Shown: positions 1-8,114 of the stretch, in pieces
How positions within the stretch are numbered: the stretch's first letter is position 1
Layout: each line of letters starts with the position of its first letter
Origin: Bacteroidales bacterium UBA1181
GTDB lineage: Bacteria; Bacteroidota; Bacteroidia; Bacteroidales; Paludibacteraceae
DNA length: 46,862 nucleotides
Reading direction: 5' to 3'
Assembly (NCBI GenBank): GCA_002310215.1
Contig: DBYR01000027.1
Span: 1 to 46,862 of the forward strand
Notes under the pieces: generated by a model
Databases searched by the model: none
What the model saw: the letters and a program-made list of their open reading frames with translations, nothing else
Told to the model about the DNA's origin: nothing
Position numbers and translations under genes: made by a program

Positions 1-2
1 AA

Positions 3-2243
3 AACAATGTTTGTACTCACGCCTACGACAGCCTCGACCGAAGGATTAAAACCGTTAACTATGATGCAGGTTACAACGTGACGGATAGTGTCATATACAC
101 ATACGGACACCCGTTATACTGGGGGAAACCTTATCTTTTGTCTCTCAGAGTGGATGGCCATCCAATACAAGATTTCGCACCCGACAAGTTTCAGTACGAC
201 TTGCCCAGTTCGATTACATATAATGATATATATTATATAGTCCCGTATGGTTCGTCAGTGGAAGAATTCTCCTACGATTCGGAGACAGAACAACTGACAA
301 TTTCTGTCCATGGGGGCGGATCTTCCCGAGACTCGTCCAACACGAACACTTATACGATCAGGTTCTCTACGCCCGAATCGTATATTACCTCCATGACATG
401 TGACGGAATACCTGTCGAGGGTTTTTCGCAGGACAAATATGAGTATGATTTCTTGGACTCCACTTCCACATGGTTTTGGGGAATCGACCACGAATTCTCG
501 CCAGGTTCTACCGTGGAAAAAAGCTATGATGACTCAACCAACACATTGTCGATTCGTGTATATGGCGCCGATTTCGAACAAGATTCAAGCAATGTGCACA
601 CTTATTCCATCCGCTGCAAAGCTCCTGAAGCTTATCTGACTTCATTGAGTTTTAATGGGAGCCCGGTGGACAATTTCTCACCTACCACATTCAAATACAC
701 ATTAGGCAGTCTCTATTCGCCACAAGAAAGGGCCATTTCTTACACAGCATCTCCGGGATCTATTGTGACGAAAACAGTCAGTGGGGCTACTTTGTACATC
801 ACAATTACGGACGAACTACATATCCAAAAGAATGAATATGCCATCAATTTTTTAACAGTAGGCGCATGCTTGACTTCATTGAGTATCAATGGGAATCCCG
901 TGGATGGCTTCTCGTGGGACAAATACGAGTATGATTTCTCGGATTCCTTAGAATATCAGGAGGATATTGTCTCATACACGACACAACAATTTGATGTGGT
1001 AGTTAATGGTTTACGCATAAATTTTGCTGACTGGGGAATTCGCACGGAAACTAAATATGATGAAGCGGTAGGCACATTAAAAATCTTTGTGTATTATGAT
1101 TATGTTGGTGAAGGACAACAGGGCACCGTTGATCAGAAGACGTATGTGATGAAGTTCATAAGGCCTAAATTAGAATCCTTCTTGACCTCATTGAAACTTG
1201 ATGGGATGCCAATTGACTCCTTCTCTGCAGACAAGTATGTGTATGATCTCTCGGATTATTCATTTTCTTCTATCATATACAACACCAGTCATGGTACGGA
1301 GTACCTCAAAAGCCTCTCGGATGTGGATGTCAATGGCGGTTTTTATAGCATAAAGTTGTCAAAACCGAATGATTCAAACGATGGCATTGAATGTTGCAGA
1401 TTGAGATGGACAGGATCAAAATATGCGATAACTGATCTTTTCTACGAGGAAGAGACAGGCATCTTTTCTATTACTGTCAAAAGTTATGACTACGCTGAGG
1501 ATTCGAGCAATATCCATGTTTATAAAATTCTCACGAGAAAGATTGACAGCCTATCTATATATTCATTTAAGGTTGTCTATTTAAGTGAAGGAGAATGGAG
1601 CAACATTGTAAATGTTGTTGCCAATGAGCACAAATACAAGGCATTTTTGACTCCCTCTTCTCGTTTCATATACGAAAAACCATATTACTATGATATATCT
1701 GCAAACATACCTGATGTTGATATGACCATCCAGTATTCGGAAGCTTCCCGCATGTTGACTTATGCGTTCTCCCACAAAACAATCCAATCGTTGGTAGATA
1801 CGTATTATGTGGCTCTCCAACCATATGTAACCTCATTATTCATGAATGATAATTTTATATGTAAGGCTTTTGATAAACTTGAGCACTATATTAACAGGGA
1901 ATATAAGGCAGAGGAATTCAAATATGAACTGCCGGCGGGAGTTGTCGCTACAGAGTCCTATGATGACTCCACACACATCCTTACGCTCACAGCCCGGTAC
2001 AAAACGGGTGATACTACTTCGAAGACGGAATACCACATCCACTTCCTCCCGTTAGACGGTGTCGTCTATGTCACGGACAGGACCATCTGCGTCGATGGCG
2101 CGACGGAGCCAGTTTACGTCTATAATTTCCGGGGTGCTTTGGTCGGCATTAGCCGTAGCGAGGAGGTCCGCATCCCTGTGCGTCAGGCGGGCGTCTATGT
2201 GGTGAAGGCTGGCGGGAAAGCCGCGAAGGTGGTGGTGAAGTGA
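3..2243 (+). CDS. Secreted protein of cadherin-like beta-sandwich repeats with T9SS-like tail (5' end outside window)
   Basis: The frame is open to the left edge, so the GTG at 78 is not a real start and the gene is 5'-partial. At least five units of roughly 80-100 residues share the pattern hydrophobic-T-S-L-x-x-x-G-x-P-h-x-x-F-S-x-D-K-Y-x-Y-D, seen near residues 20, 102, 187, 263 and 370 counted from base 78; a diverged sixth lies near 585. Most units end with a SYDDSTNTLSI-like strand and an HTYSIR-like strand. This resembles the cadherin-like beta-sandwich repeat family (PF12733) by pattern only. The last ~60 residues (VYVYNFRGALVG ... GVYVVKAGGKAAKVVVK) look like a type A T9SS sorting domain, implying export and surface attachment or release. 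Ligand and function are unknown; adhesion or glycan binding would fit. It converges on yigZ across a shared terminator. Confidence 0.8.
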   Translation, partial: NNVCTHAYDSLDRRIKTVNYDAGYNVTDSVIYTYGHPLYWGKPYLLSLRVDGHPIQDFAPDKFQYDLPSSITYNDIYYIVPYGSSVEEFSYDSETEQLTISVHGGGSSRDSSNTNTYTIRFSTPESYITSMTCDGIPVEGFSQDKYEYDFLDSTSTWFWGIDHEFSPGSTVEKSYDDSTNTLSIRVYGADFEQDSSNVHTYSIRCKAPEAYLTSLSFNGSPVDNFSPTTFKYTLGSLYSPQERAISYTASPGSIVTKTVSGATLYITITDELHIQKNEYAINFLTVGACLTSLSINGNPVDGFSWDKYEYDFSDSLEYQEDIVSYTTQQFDVVVNGLRINFADWGIRTETKYDEAVGTLKIFVYYDYVGEGQQGTVDQKTYVMKFIRPKLESFLTSLKLDGMPIDSFSADKYVYDLSDYSFSSIIYNTSHGTEYLKSLSDVDVNGGFYSIKLSKPNDSNDGIECCRLRWTGSKYAITDLFYEEETGIFSITVKSYDYAEDSSNIHVYKILTRKIDSLSIYSFKVVYLSEGEWSNIVNVVANEHKYKAFLTPSSRFIYEKPYYYDISANIPDVDMTIQYSEASRMLTYAFSHKTIQSLVDTYYVALQPYVTSLFMNDNFICKAFDKLEHYINREYKAEEFKYELPAGVVATESYDDSTHILTLTARYKTGDTTSKTEYHIHFLPLDGVVYVTDRTICVDGATEPVYVYNFRGALVGISRSEEVRIPVRQAGVYVVKAGGKAAKVVVK

Positions 2244-2280
2244 CGATTCGGATTCGATAGATTTCTATTGAAACTAAAAA

Positions 2281-2308
2281 CGGCGGGTAGTATCCGAACT
2301 ACCCGCCG
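2281..2308. terminator. Bidirectional intrinsic terminator
   Basis: A perfect 10-bp stem (CGGCGGGTAG with CTACCCGCCG) closes an 8-base loop. It is preceded by an A-rich tract (2274-2280) and followed by a T-rich tract (2310-2319). It sits between the convergent repeat protein and yigZ and can serve both. Confidence 0.85.
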
Positions 2309-2317
2309 CTTCTCTTT

Positions 2318-2920
2318 TTATGCCTTTTCATCGAGGAAAATCAGCCGTTCGATCTTGGATAACCTACTTCGGAGTTTCTCCTCGTCCCGCTTTCGGATGG
2401 AGATCCGCATGGTACAGTCATTGTCGAAATTCTGGCTGACGATGGTCGCATTCTCCTCCTTCACGACACGCATCACGTCGTTGAGGAAGGGATACTCGAA
2501 TTGGATGTCGCAACGGTTCTCCACGATCTTCTCCACTACTTCGTTCTGCTCCAAGGCATCGAGACAAGCCTCCCGATAAGCGTTGATCAGTCCGCTGGTG
2601 CCTAACTTCGTTCCGCCGAAGTAGCGGACCACCACTAACAGCACGTTGGTCACCCCCTTCGAGACGAGCGTTCCCAGCATCGGTTTACCCGCCGTTCCGG
2701 AGGGTTCTCCGTCGTCGTTCGCCCGGGTCTCCTCCCCTTTTTCGCCCATCACGTAGGCGAAGCAGACGTGCCGCGCGTCGTGATACTCCTTCCGTTTATC
2801 CTTCAGTATTTCCTTGACTTCCTCCACATCGGACACTGGAATAGCGAAGGCGAGGAATTTACTCCCCTTCTCCTTGTAGAGACCCTCCGAGATCCTTGCC
2901 AGTGTCAGATAAGTATCCAT
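2318..2920 (-). CDS. yigZ: YigZ/IMPACT family protein (UPF0029)
   Basis: A 200-residue protein, the usual length for YigZ. The N-terminal UPF0029/Impact domain shows the hallmark segments GSKFLAFA, YHDARHVCFAY, DDGEPSGTAGKPML and VVVRYFGGTKLGTSGL (about residues 18-120). It is followed by a DUF1949-like ferredoxin-fold C-terminus. The biochemical role of bacterial YigZ is not settled; the eukaryotic relative IMPACT affects translation control through GCN1/GCN2. It lies 8 bases downstream of the RNA helicase on the same strand, so the two are probably cotranscribed. The family assignment is firm, the function is not. Confidence 0.93.
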   Translation of the reverse strand: MDTYLTLARISEGLYKEKGSKFLAFAIPVSDVEEVKEILKDKRKEYHDARHVCFAYVMGEKGEETRANDDGEPSGTAGKPMLGTLVSKGVTNVLLVVVRYFGGTKLGTSGLINAYREACLDALEQNEVVEKIVENRCDIQFEYPFLNDVMRVVKEENATIVSQNFDNDCTMRISIRKRDEEKLRSRLSKIERLIFLDEKA

Positions 2921-2928
2921 CCTATATC

Positions 2929-4800
2929 TTAGCGTTTTCTTCTGAAACTATCCTTGTTCCTTCTGAAGCTCTTCGAGTCGTCATCACGGTGTCTGCTCTC
3001 CTTCTCGTAGGAGCGTTCCCTCTTGGTGGCGTTCTTTGCGCCTTCCCAAAATGCGGGTTTGCTCTTCTTGTCGGACTCCCACTCCTTGCCACGGCCGGAG
3101 CGGCCACCTTCCATGCCACGTCTCAACTCTTCACGTTCACGCCTGTTCTTGCGGTCCTTGAGCACTTCCAGGAGCTCGATTCCCTCATTCCTCCTGCGCT
3201 CGAAAGCAACCATCATCTCCTTCACGACGCTCTTATCCACGTCGAAGAAAGAGTAACGCGGCGTGATTTCGATGTCGTGCACGTCGATATCCTTGTTGTT
3301 GGTAGTGTCGTTGATCAAGCCCAAGACACGTTTAGGCGTGAATCCGTCGCGCTGTCCCAAGTTGATTTTCAGTCGCATTGTCTCACCGCTGCCGCGCTTC
3401 CGTGAGCGTCTTTCGCCCCTTTCACCCTTCTCTCCACGCTCCCTGCTTGGCTTATCCTTCTTGTCAGGGATGTTCAGATCCACCGCATCCTTGTAGTATT
3501 CAAGGAAACGGTTGAACTCTTGGGAGACGAAGTTGACGATCAATTCCTCGCGGGTCATGTCCTTGAGCTGGTCCATGATCATAGGCAGATATGGATCGAT
3601 TTGCTTCTTGTCGACGTTCTCGCCGGACTCCTTGATTTTGTTCACGAGGGCGAAGAGCTGGCTTTGGCATACCTCCAATCCGCTCGGCACGCGTCCTTGG
3701 ATGAAGGTACGGTTGATCTCCTTCTCGATCGCTCTGATCTTATGCTTTTCCTTCACATGGATGATGGCGATGGAGACACCCTTCTTACCGGCACGGCCCG
3801 TACGTCCGCTTCGGTGGGTATAGCTCTCGATATCATCCGGCAAGTTGTAGTTGATGACGTGCGTCAAGTTGCTGACGTCCAGACCTCTGGCTGCCACATC
3901 CGTTGCCACAAGGATCTGCAGGTTCTTGATGCGGAAACGTTGCATGACCGTGTCACGCTGCGCCTGGGAGAGGTCTCCGTGGAGCGCGTCCGCATTATAA
4001 CCATCCTGCATCAGCTTATCGGCCACCTCCTTCGTCTCCTGGCGCGTGCGGCAGAAGATGATGGCGTAGATGTCCGGGTTAATGTCCACCAAGCGTTTCA
4101 GACAGTTGTAGCGGTCCTTCGCCTGCACCATGTAGTAGATATGCTCCACGTTCTCGGTGCCTGAGTTTTTCCGACCGATAGCGATCTCCACGCTATTCTT
4201 CATGTACTTCTTCGCGATGTTAGCGATCTCCTTCGGCATGGTGGCGGAGAAGAGCAGCGTACGGCGCTCCTCCGGTGTCTCCTCAAGGATGCGTTCGATA
4301 TCCTCTTGGAAACCCATGTTCAGCATCTCGTCCGCCTCGTCCAACACGAGGTGTTTGATGCCCGATAAATCCACTTTCTTACGTTCGATAAGATCAATGA
4401 GTCGGCCAGGTGTAGCCACTAAAATCTGCGGAGGCACGTCCAATTGCCTAAATTGGGTGACGATGCTCTCTCCTCCGTAAACAGGTACGATCTTCATTCC
4501 CTGGATATACTTCGCAAATTTCTTAAGGTCGTTGGAAATTTGGATGCAAAGTTCGCGCGTAGGAGATAGTACCAATGCTTGGATTTTGTTCACACTGCTG
4601 TCCGTCAGCTGTAGGAGCGGCAGACCAAATCCCGCCGTCTTTCCTGTTCCTGTTTGGGCCAATGCGACTAAATCCTCTGTTCCTTCCCCAAGAAGATAGG
4701 GGGTCACCTTTTCCTGAATCGGCATCGGTTCCACAAAGCCCAAATCTTCAATTCCGCGTAGGATTTCTTCGCTCAATCCCAGTTCTCTAAATGTTGCCAT
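2929..4800 (-). CDS. deaD: DEAD-box ATP-dependent RNA helicase (DeaD/CsdA-like) with DbpA-type RNA-binding domain
   Basis: A 623-residue helicase starting at the ATG at 4800 (MATFRELGL). The frame stays open to 4959, but that extension is not helicase-like and reads into the promoter region. All core motifs are present: Q motif (PMPIQ), AQTGTGKT, PTREL, TPGR, DEAD, SAT, ATDVAARGLD and HRSGRTGRAG. Residues about 455-545 resemble the DbpA/CsdA RNA-binding domain (MRLKINLGQRDGF ... VDKSVVKEMM). A very basic Arg/Lys/Glu-rich tail ends the protein. Such enzymes remodel structured RNA during ribosome assembly, mRNA decay and cold adaptation. It is first in a two-gene unit with yigZ. The choice of DeaD over another DEAD-box subfamily is by architecture only. 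Confidence 0.93.
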   Translation of the reverse strand: MATFRELGLSEEILRGIEDLGFVEPMPIQEKVTPYLLGEGTEDLVALAQTGTGKTAGFGLPLLQLTDSSVNKIQALVLSPTRELCIQISNDLKKFAKYIQGMKIVPVYGGESIVTQFRQLDVPPQILVATPGRLIDLIERKKVDLSGIKHLVLDEADEMLNMGFQEDIERILEETPEERRTLLFSATMPKEIANIAKKYMKNSVEIAIGRKNSGTENVEHIYYMVQAKDRYNCLKRLVDINPDIYAIIFCRTRQETKEVADKLMQDGYNADALHGDLSQAQRDTVMQRFRIKNLQILVATDVAARGLDVSNLTHVINYNLPDDIESYTHRSGRTGRAGKKGVSIAIIHVKEKHKIRAIEKEINRTFIQGRVPSGLEVCQSQLFALVNKIKESGENVDKKQIDPYLPMIMDQLKDMTREELIVNFVSQEFNRFLEYYKDAVDLNIPDKKDKPSRERGEKGERGERRSRKRGSGETMRLKINLGQRDGFTPKRVLGLINDTTNNKDIDVHDIEITPRYSFFDVDKSVVKEMMVAFERRRNEGIELLEVLKDRKNRREREELRRGMEGGRSGRGKEWESDKKSKPAFWEGAKNATKRERSYEKESRHRDDDSKSFRRNKDSFRRKR

Positions 4801-4835
4801 AAAATAAAAATATCCGCTCTCATGCGGCGTTAATT

Positions 4836-4853
4836 GGGGGAAAAAGGTCCCCC
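4836..4853 (-). promoter_or_regulatory. Hairpin in the helicase mRNA leader
   Basis: GGGGGA pairs with TCCCCC over a 6-base loop, 36 bases upstream of the helicase ATG and downstream of its predicted promoter. No T tract follows on the minus strand, so it is a leader structure rather than a terminator. Leaders of cold-shock helicases are often regulatory, but that role is inferred here. Confidence 0.45.
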
Positions 4854-4872
4854 TTCCTTCTAAAAAACAGCG

Positions 4873-4904
4873 CGAAGTTACATAAAAATAGTATCGGTTG
4901 CAAA
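4873..4904 (-). promoter_or_regulatory. Bacteroidetes-type promoter for the helicase-yigZ unit
   Basis: Read on the minus strand, TTTG (4904-4901) is followed after 20 bases by TAACTTCG (4880-4873), one mismatch from TAnnTTTG. Transcription would start near 4867, giving a leader of about 65 bases. Confidence 0.55.
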
Positions 4905-5049
4905 CAAAGCAGACGCTTGGCACGAAAACAGGCATACGCCCATGCCCATATTTGCTCATATCTTCATTTATATATGATTTTTATTTAATTGATTATCAAC
5001 TTTTTAATAATTATTTCGATAATTCTAATGTATTTTTTACGTAATTTAT

Positions 5050-5080
5050 TTTGTAGATTCAAAAATATGCGTTTACTTTG
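5050..5080 (+). promoter_or_regulatory. Bacteroidetes-type promoter for the exported protein at 5129
   Basis: TTTG at 5050-5053 is followed after 19 bases by TTACTTTG at 5073-5080, one mismatch from TAnnTTTG. The predicted start is near 5087, about 40 bases before the ATG. It shares the AT-rich 4801-5128 divergent gap with the helicase promoter; nothing else is evident there. Confidence 0.6.
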
Positions 5081-5128
5081 CGTACAGATAACACGATATA
5101 ACAATTATAAACATAAAGTAAAATAGAA

Positions 5129-5725
5129 ATGAAAGCATTAAAGTTATTACTGATTTCGCTGCTCCCCACAGGAGCCATGGCACAAGATTACATATTCAAA
5201 GTGGATGAGCAGCTCAACGCAAACGTCTCCGACACATTCTACTATGAGGGAGACAAGATGGACGCCTACCAAGACGCTAAAACGTGGCTATTAGAGCAGA
5301 AATGGAAGGTGAACACGGAAAAAGATGAATTAGGAGAAGGATTTGAATTCAATGCGAACATGATGACCAAATTCCGCTACAACCCAATCATCAAAACATC
5401 GTATGCGGATTTTGTTTCGTTCAAAGGGCAAGTCATTGTGGAGGAAAAGCGAGTGATCCTTCATTTTAGGGACATCCAATTCGGTGAGGCCGTAAAAGGA
5501 ATCGGTGAAAAGAGCAAGTCACAGCCGTTGGCGCAGAAAATCCATAAGTTAAACAAGGAGAAAAAGCAAAAATCCTTGGTTGAGACAGACGACTCTTTGG
5601 ACAAGAAGACCAAAAAGAAGAAAATAGCCGAACACAATGACGTCATCAAAGACATCGAGAGTTCGCTAAATGAGGTGGACGAGGAGCTCAGAGAACGTGT
5701 CAAGAATCTTCATAATTCCATTTAA
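5129..5725 (+). CDS. Small exported protein, DUF4468-like N-terminal region and charged coiled-coil C-terminus
   Basis: A 198-residue protein with a clear signal peptide (MKALKLLLISLLPTGAMAQ, cleavage after AMA). Residues about 40-120 alternate strands and helices in a way that weakly recalls the TBP-like DUF4468 domain common in Bacteroidales exported proteins (DAYQDAKTWL, then a strand-rich stretch ending VILHFRDIQF). Residues about 125-198 are highly charged (Lys/Glu/Asp-rich) and look like a coiled coil. No enzyme motif is visible. It is monocistronic with its own promoter, and the next gene is 504 bases away. The function is unknown and the DUF4468 link is tentative. Confidence 0.7.
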   Translation: MKALKLLLISLLPTGAMAQDYIFKVDEQLNANVSDTFYYEGDKMDAYQDAKTWLLEQKWKVNTEKDELGEGFEFNANMMTKFRYNPIIKTSYADFVSFKGQVIVEEKRVILHFRDIQFGEAVKGIGEKSKSQPLAQKIHKLNKEKKQKSLVETDDSLDKKTKKKKIAEHNDVIKDIESSLNEVDEELRERVKNLHNSI

Positions 5726-6229
5726 TACCGTAACATTAAATTTTCATATACGCTTACAAACTATGGTAAAGTGATTCTTCCTTAATTATGATCGAGTCTG
5801 CCTGCTTTGTTTGTTATTTGACGGATTCATCAGGATGGAAACATACAACGAGAACATCTTTTCACGCAAGGGATTGTTCGGGAGCGTAATCTGTCTGTTT
5901 GTATTTGCGTGGATACCCTGCGTTTCGTAGGCAGAGATTGGGAGTGTACCGCATAATATCTTTCCCTTGCCGCTTAAGAAAGATATATGCCGGCTCCCAA
6001 TTTTTTTTGTGGTCCTATGTTCGACGCCGTATCTCCTCCTTGGCAGGTGGCGGGGGATATCTGCCAGAGGATATGTGGCCATGATGAAAAAATAAATGGG
6101 TGAAATGTTGTATATACAGACAAATTACCCGAAATTTGTATTCAAATGAGTGGACAATATTTCCCGGGAGGAAATACTTTCTGTCATCCCGAAACCCTAT
6201 TTGATTGAATTTGAAGCAACAGGAAACGC
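5726..6229 (+). other. 504-base intergenic region with a strong terminator hairpin; possible small RNA
   Basis: No convincing protein gene is present: the one longer frame (minus strand, 5786-6082) runs through the terminator hairpin and has no family features. Just before the terminator, AATCT...CTG (from 5888) can pair with CAGAGATT (5932-5939). A further short stem, TGGCAG with CTGCCA, lies near 6040-6066. The layout (unexplained sequence, folded segment, terminator 213 bases after the previous stop) suits either a long 3' UTR or a separate small RNA. No good promoter was found for an independent transcript. Confidence 0.4.
5938..6008 (+). terminator. Long intrinsic terminator
   Basis: TTGGGAG (5938-5944) pairs with CTCCCAA (5994-6000). 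An inner 13-bp stem with one bulged A (5951-5964 with 5978-5990) stacks inside it, and eight T residues follow (6001-6008). It is unusually long for a terminator, which suggests an additional role such as 3'-end protection or a small-RNA 3' end. Confidence 0.85.
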
Positions 6230-7306
6230 ATGGACACGATTGAGATAAAAAAATATGCGCCGATAGCGATACCCACATTATGCCGTAGTGCTCACTTCAA
6301 AAGGACTGTGGAAAGCCTGAAAAGGAATGGTTGGGCTAAATATACGGATGTGTTTATCGGATTAGACTATCCACCTGCGGAGAAATATGAACAGGGGTGG
6401 AAGGAGATTTGTGAATACCTGGAAACCGGCGACTTTTCCGCCTTCAATCGCTTCACTGTAATCAAAAGGGAGCAAAACATGGGCTCATGTGAAAACTCCT
6501 TGTCTCTTATTCGCCACATAAAGGATTTGAATTATGACCGTTGGATCTATTCGGACGATGACATCGAATATGCACCCAATTTTTTGGAATACATGAACAA
6601 ATGCCTGACACGTTATTACGATGATCCTAAGGTCTTTACCGTAACCGGCTATTCTTACCCTGTGGACTGGACCCTTGATGATGGTTGCACATGTTTTATG
6701 CAGGACTTTAACGTGTGTTCATGGGGAGTGGGCTTCATGAGGAAGAAGGAGGAGGAGTTCTATCAATACGTGACTTCCGGCAAGTTTATTAAAGCCGCCC
6801 CGGAAATCATCAAAACCCAATCCTATAAAAAGATGCTGGATGCCTGCTTTTACGACTATTTCTATGCGGCATTGTCTTCCGACCCGAATAAGCCTAACCT
6901 GATGAAATACGAGACGGATGTCTCCATGCGGGCTTACATCGCCCACAAAAACATGTATTGCATATCACCAGCCATTTCAAAATCAAGGAATCACGGGTTT
7001 GATGGGTCGGGACAATATTGCCAAAAAACAGATGGCGAGAATGCTTTTAACGCAAATAATTACAATTACGGGGAGCAGCCTATCGATACTTCGGAGACCT
7101 TTGAGTTGGTGATGGACCAAGACCCGGCACACATGGATATCAATCGTCGGAAATTGAACGAGTTCGATTATAGGTCGCCCGAAACAATGGCATTGGCTCA
7201 TCAAAACTTTAAATTGATAGAACGCTTTGGATTACCTATCGCCAAAATCATCCATCTCGGACATTTCGTGGTAAGGAAAGTGAAGGATTCCCTTAAACGA
7301 GGCTGA
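6230..7306 (+). CDS. Glycosyltransferase, GT-A fold (GNT-I/GT2-like)
   Basis: A 358-residue cytoplasmic protein without signal peptide. The N-terminus (PIAIPTLCRSAHFKRTVESL) is a nucleotide-sugar-binding start like that of GNT-I-type transferases. The metal-binding acid cluster is SDDDIEYAPNFL at residues 108-119. A later segment (CSWGVGFMRKKEEE) matches the acceptor-side region of this group. It should add one sugar to a lipid-linked oligosaccharide, as the neighbouring flippase and polymerase genes imply; donor and acceptor cannot be read. It is the first gene of the polysaccharide cluster, with no clear promoter in front of it. A closer match to GT13-like than to classical GT2 is my impression from the DDD motif context. 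Confidence 0.82.
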   Translation: MDTIEIKKYAPIAIPTLCRSAHFKRTVESLKRNGWAKYTDVFIGLDYPPAEKYEQGWKEICEYLETGDFSAFNRFTVIKREQNMGSCENSLSLIRHIKDLNYDRWIYSDDDIEYAPNFLEYMNKCLTRYYDDPKVFTVTGYSYPVDWTLDDGCTCFMQDFNVCSWGVGFMRKKEEEFYQYVTSGKFIKAAPEIIKTQSYKKMLDACFYDYFYAALSSDPNKPNLMKYETDVSMRAYIAHKNMYCISPAISKSRNHGFDGSGQYCQKTDGENAFNANNYNYGEQPIDTSETFELVMDQDPAHMDINRRKLNEFDYRSPETMALAHQNFKLIERFGLPIAKIIHLGHFVVRKVKDSLKRG

Positions 7307-7432
7307 TTGCAGCCGCATTTCGCACACTTCGTCGAGTGGCTCACGGGCTCTTCCTTAACGGAATGGTGTATCGGTGCGCTTCTTATACAAGTGGGTGAGT
7401 CGTGTCGGTTCGTTAATTTTATGGCTGTTCCA

Positions 7433-7464
7433 TTTACATGTTGAACCATTATGTGCTAACTTTG
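7433..7464 (+). promoter_or_regulatory. Bacteroidetes-type promoter for the ywlG-family gene
   Basis: TTTA at 7433-7436 (one mismatch from TTTG) is followed after 20 bases by a perfect TAACTTTG at 7457-7464. The predicted start is near 7471, which favours the ATG at 7482 and excludes the longer frame beginning at 7374. Confidence 0.6.
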
Positions 7465-7481
7465 GGTTGTTTTTAAGGCCA

Positions 7482-8042
7482 ATGGTTATGGAATCGTATG
7501 ATTTGAAACAGATCGGGGAGCAAACCGAATTGATTATCAACGCTTTACTGGACGAACATCCCTTGAGGGAAGGTTCAATCTTCGTGATAGGTTGCTCGTC
7601 GAGCGAGGTGGCGGGGGGCGTGATGGGCAAGAACTCGAGTGAAGAGATTGGAAAAACGATTTTCGAGGTTTCCCGCTCCATCCTCTCCGAGCGGGGGATT
7701 TATCTCGCATGTCAATGCTGTGAGCATCTGAACCGTTCGCTGGTGGTCGAGGAGGCGTGCGCCGACAAGTATGGTTATGAGCCAGTTTGTGTGGTGCCTT
7801 GGTTGCATGGCGGAGGTTCCTTCGCCACGGCGGCATATTATGGATTTAGTCATCCCGTCGTGGTGGAGCATGTGAGGGCTTCCGCCGGATTGGACATCGG
7901 CGACACGCTGATAGGGATGCACCTCAAGGATGTGGCGGTGCCGGTTCATCCAAAACCGAACCAAATCGGGCAGGCTCATGTGGTCGCCGCCTATTGCAGG
8001 CCTAAACTGGTTGGGGGAGAAAGAGCGAGATACGAGAGATAA
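7482..8042 (+). CDS. YwlG/UPF0340 (TIGR01440, DUF436) family protein
   Basis: A 186-residue protein matching the usual length of this conserved family of unknown function. Recognisable segments are FVIGCSSSEVAGG near residue 35, LACQCCEHLNRSLVVE near 75, VPWLHGGGSFATAAY near 105 and the DTLIGMHLKDVAVPV block near 150. The start at 7482 (or 7488) is chosen because the upstream promoter excludes the longer frame. It sits between two polysaccharide genes but has its own promoter and no sugar-related motif, so it is probably a bystander rather than a pathway member. No signal peptide or membrane segment is present. Confidence 0.88.
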   Translation: MVMESYDLKQIGEQTELIINALLDEHPLREGSIFVIGCSSSEVAGGVMGKNSSEEIGKTIFEVSRSILSERGIYLACQCCEHLNRSLVVEEACADKYGYEPVCVVPWLHGGGSFATAAYYGFSHPVVVEHVRASAGLDIGDTLIGMHLKDVAVPVHPKPNQIGQAHVVAAYCRPKLVGGERARYER

Positions 8043-8087
8043 GCGTACTATGCCCATGCCTCTTCTCTGTTTTCTCCGCTAATTTTG

Positions 8088-8095
8088 TACATTTG
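8088..8095 (+). promoter_or_regulatory. -7 element (TACATTTG) before the flippase gene
   Basis: A perfect TAnnTTTG lies 20 bases before the flippase ATG. The -33 element is weak (TCTG at 8066-8069). It could start a transcript for the flippase and later cluster genes. Confidence 0.45.
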
Positions 8096-8114
8096 TGCCT
8101 GAAACATATCGAGC

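Noticed and set aside
3..77. RHS/YD-repeat reading of the first residues (YDSLDRRIKTVNYDAGYN)
   Set aside because: The same Y-D-x-x pattern occurs inside the beta-sandwich repeats that follow, and no RHS core is present.
3520..4164. 214-residue frame opposite the helicase
   Set aside because: It lies entirely inside conserved helicase motifs on the other strand and has no recognisable domain.
4801..4959. N-terminal extension of the helicase
   Set aside because: The added residues are not helicase-like, and the promoter at 4873-4904 lies inside the extension.
5786..6082. 98-residue frame in the 5726-6229 gap
   Set aside because: It reads through the terminator hairpin, has no promoter or family features, and has an arbitrary composition.
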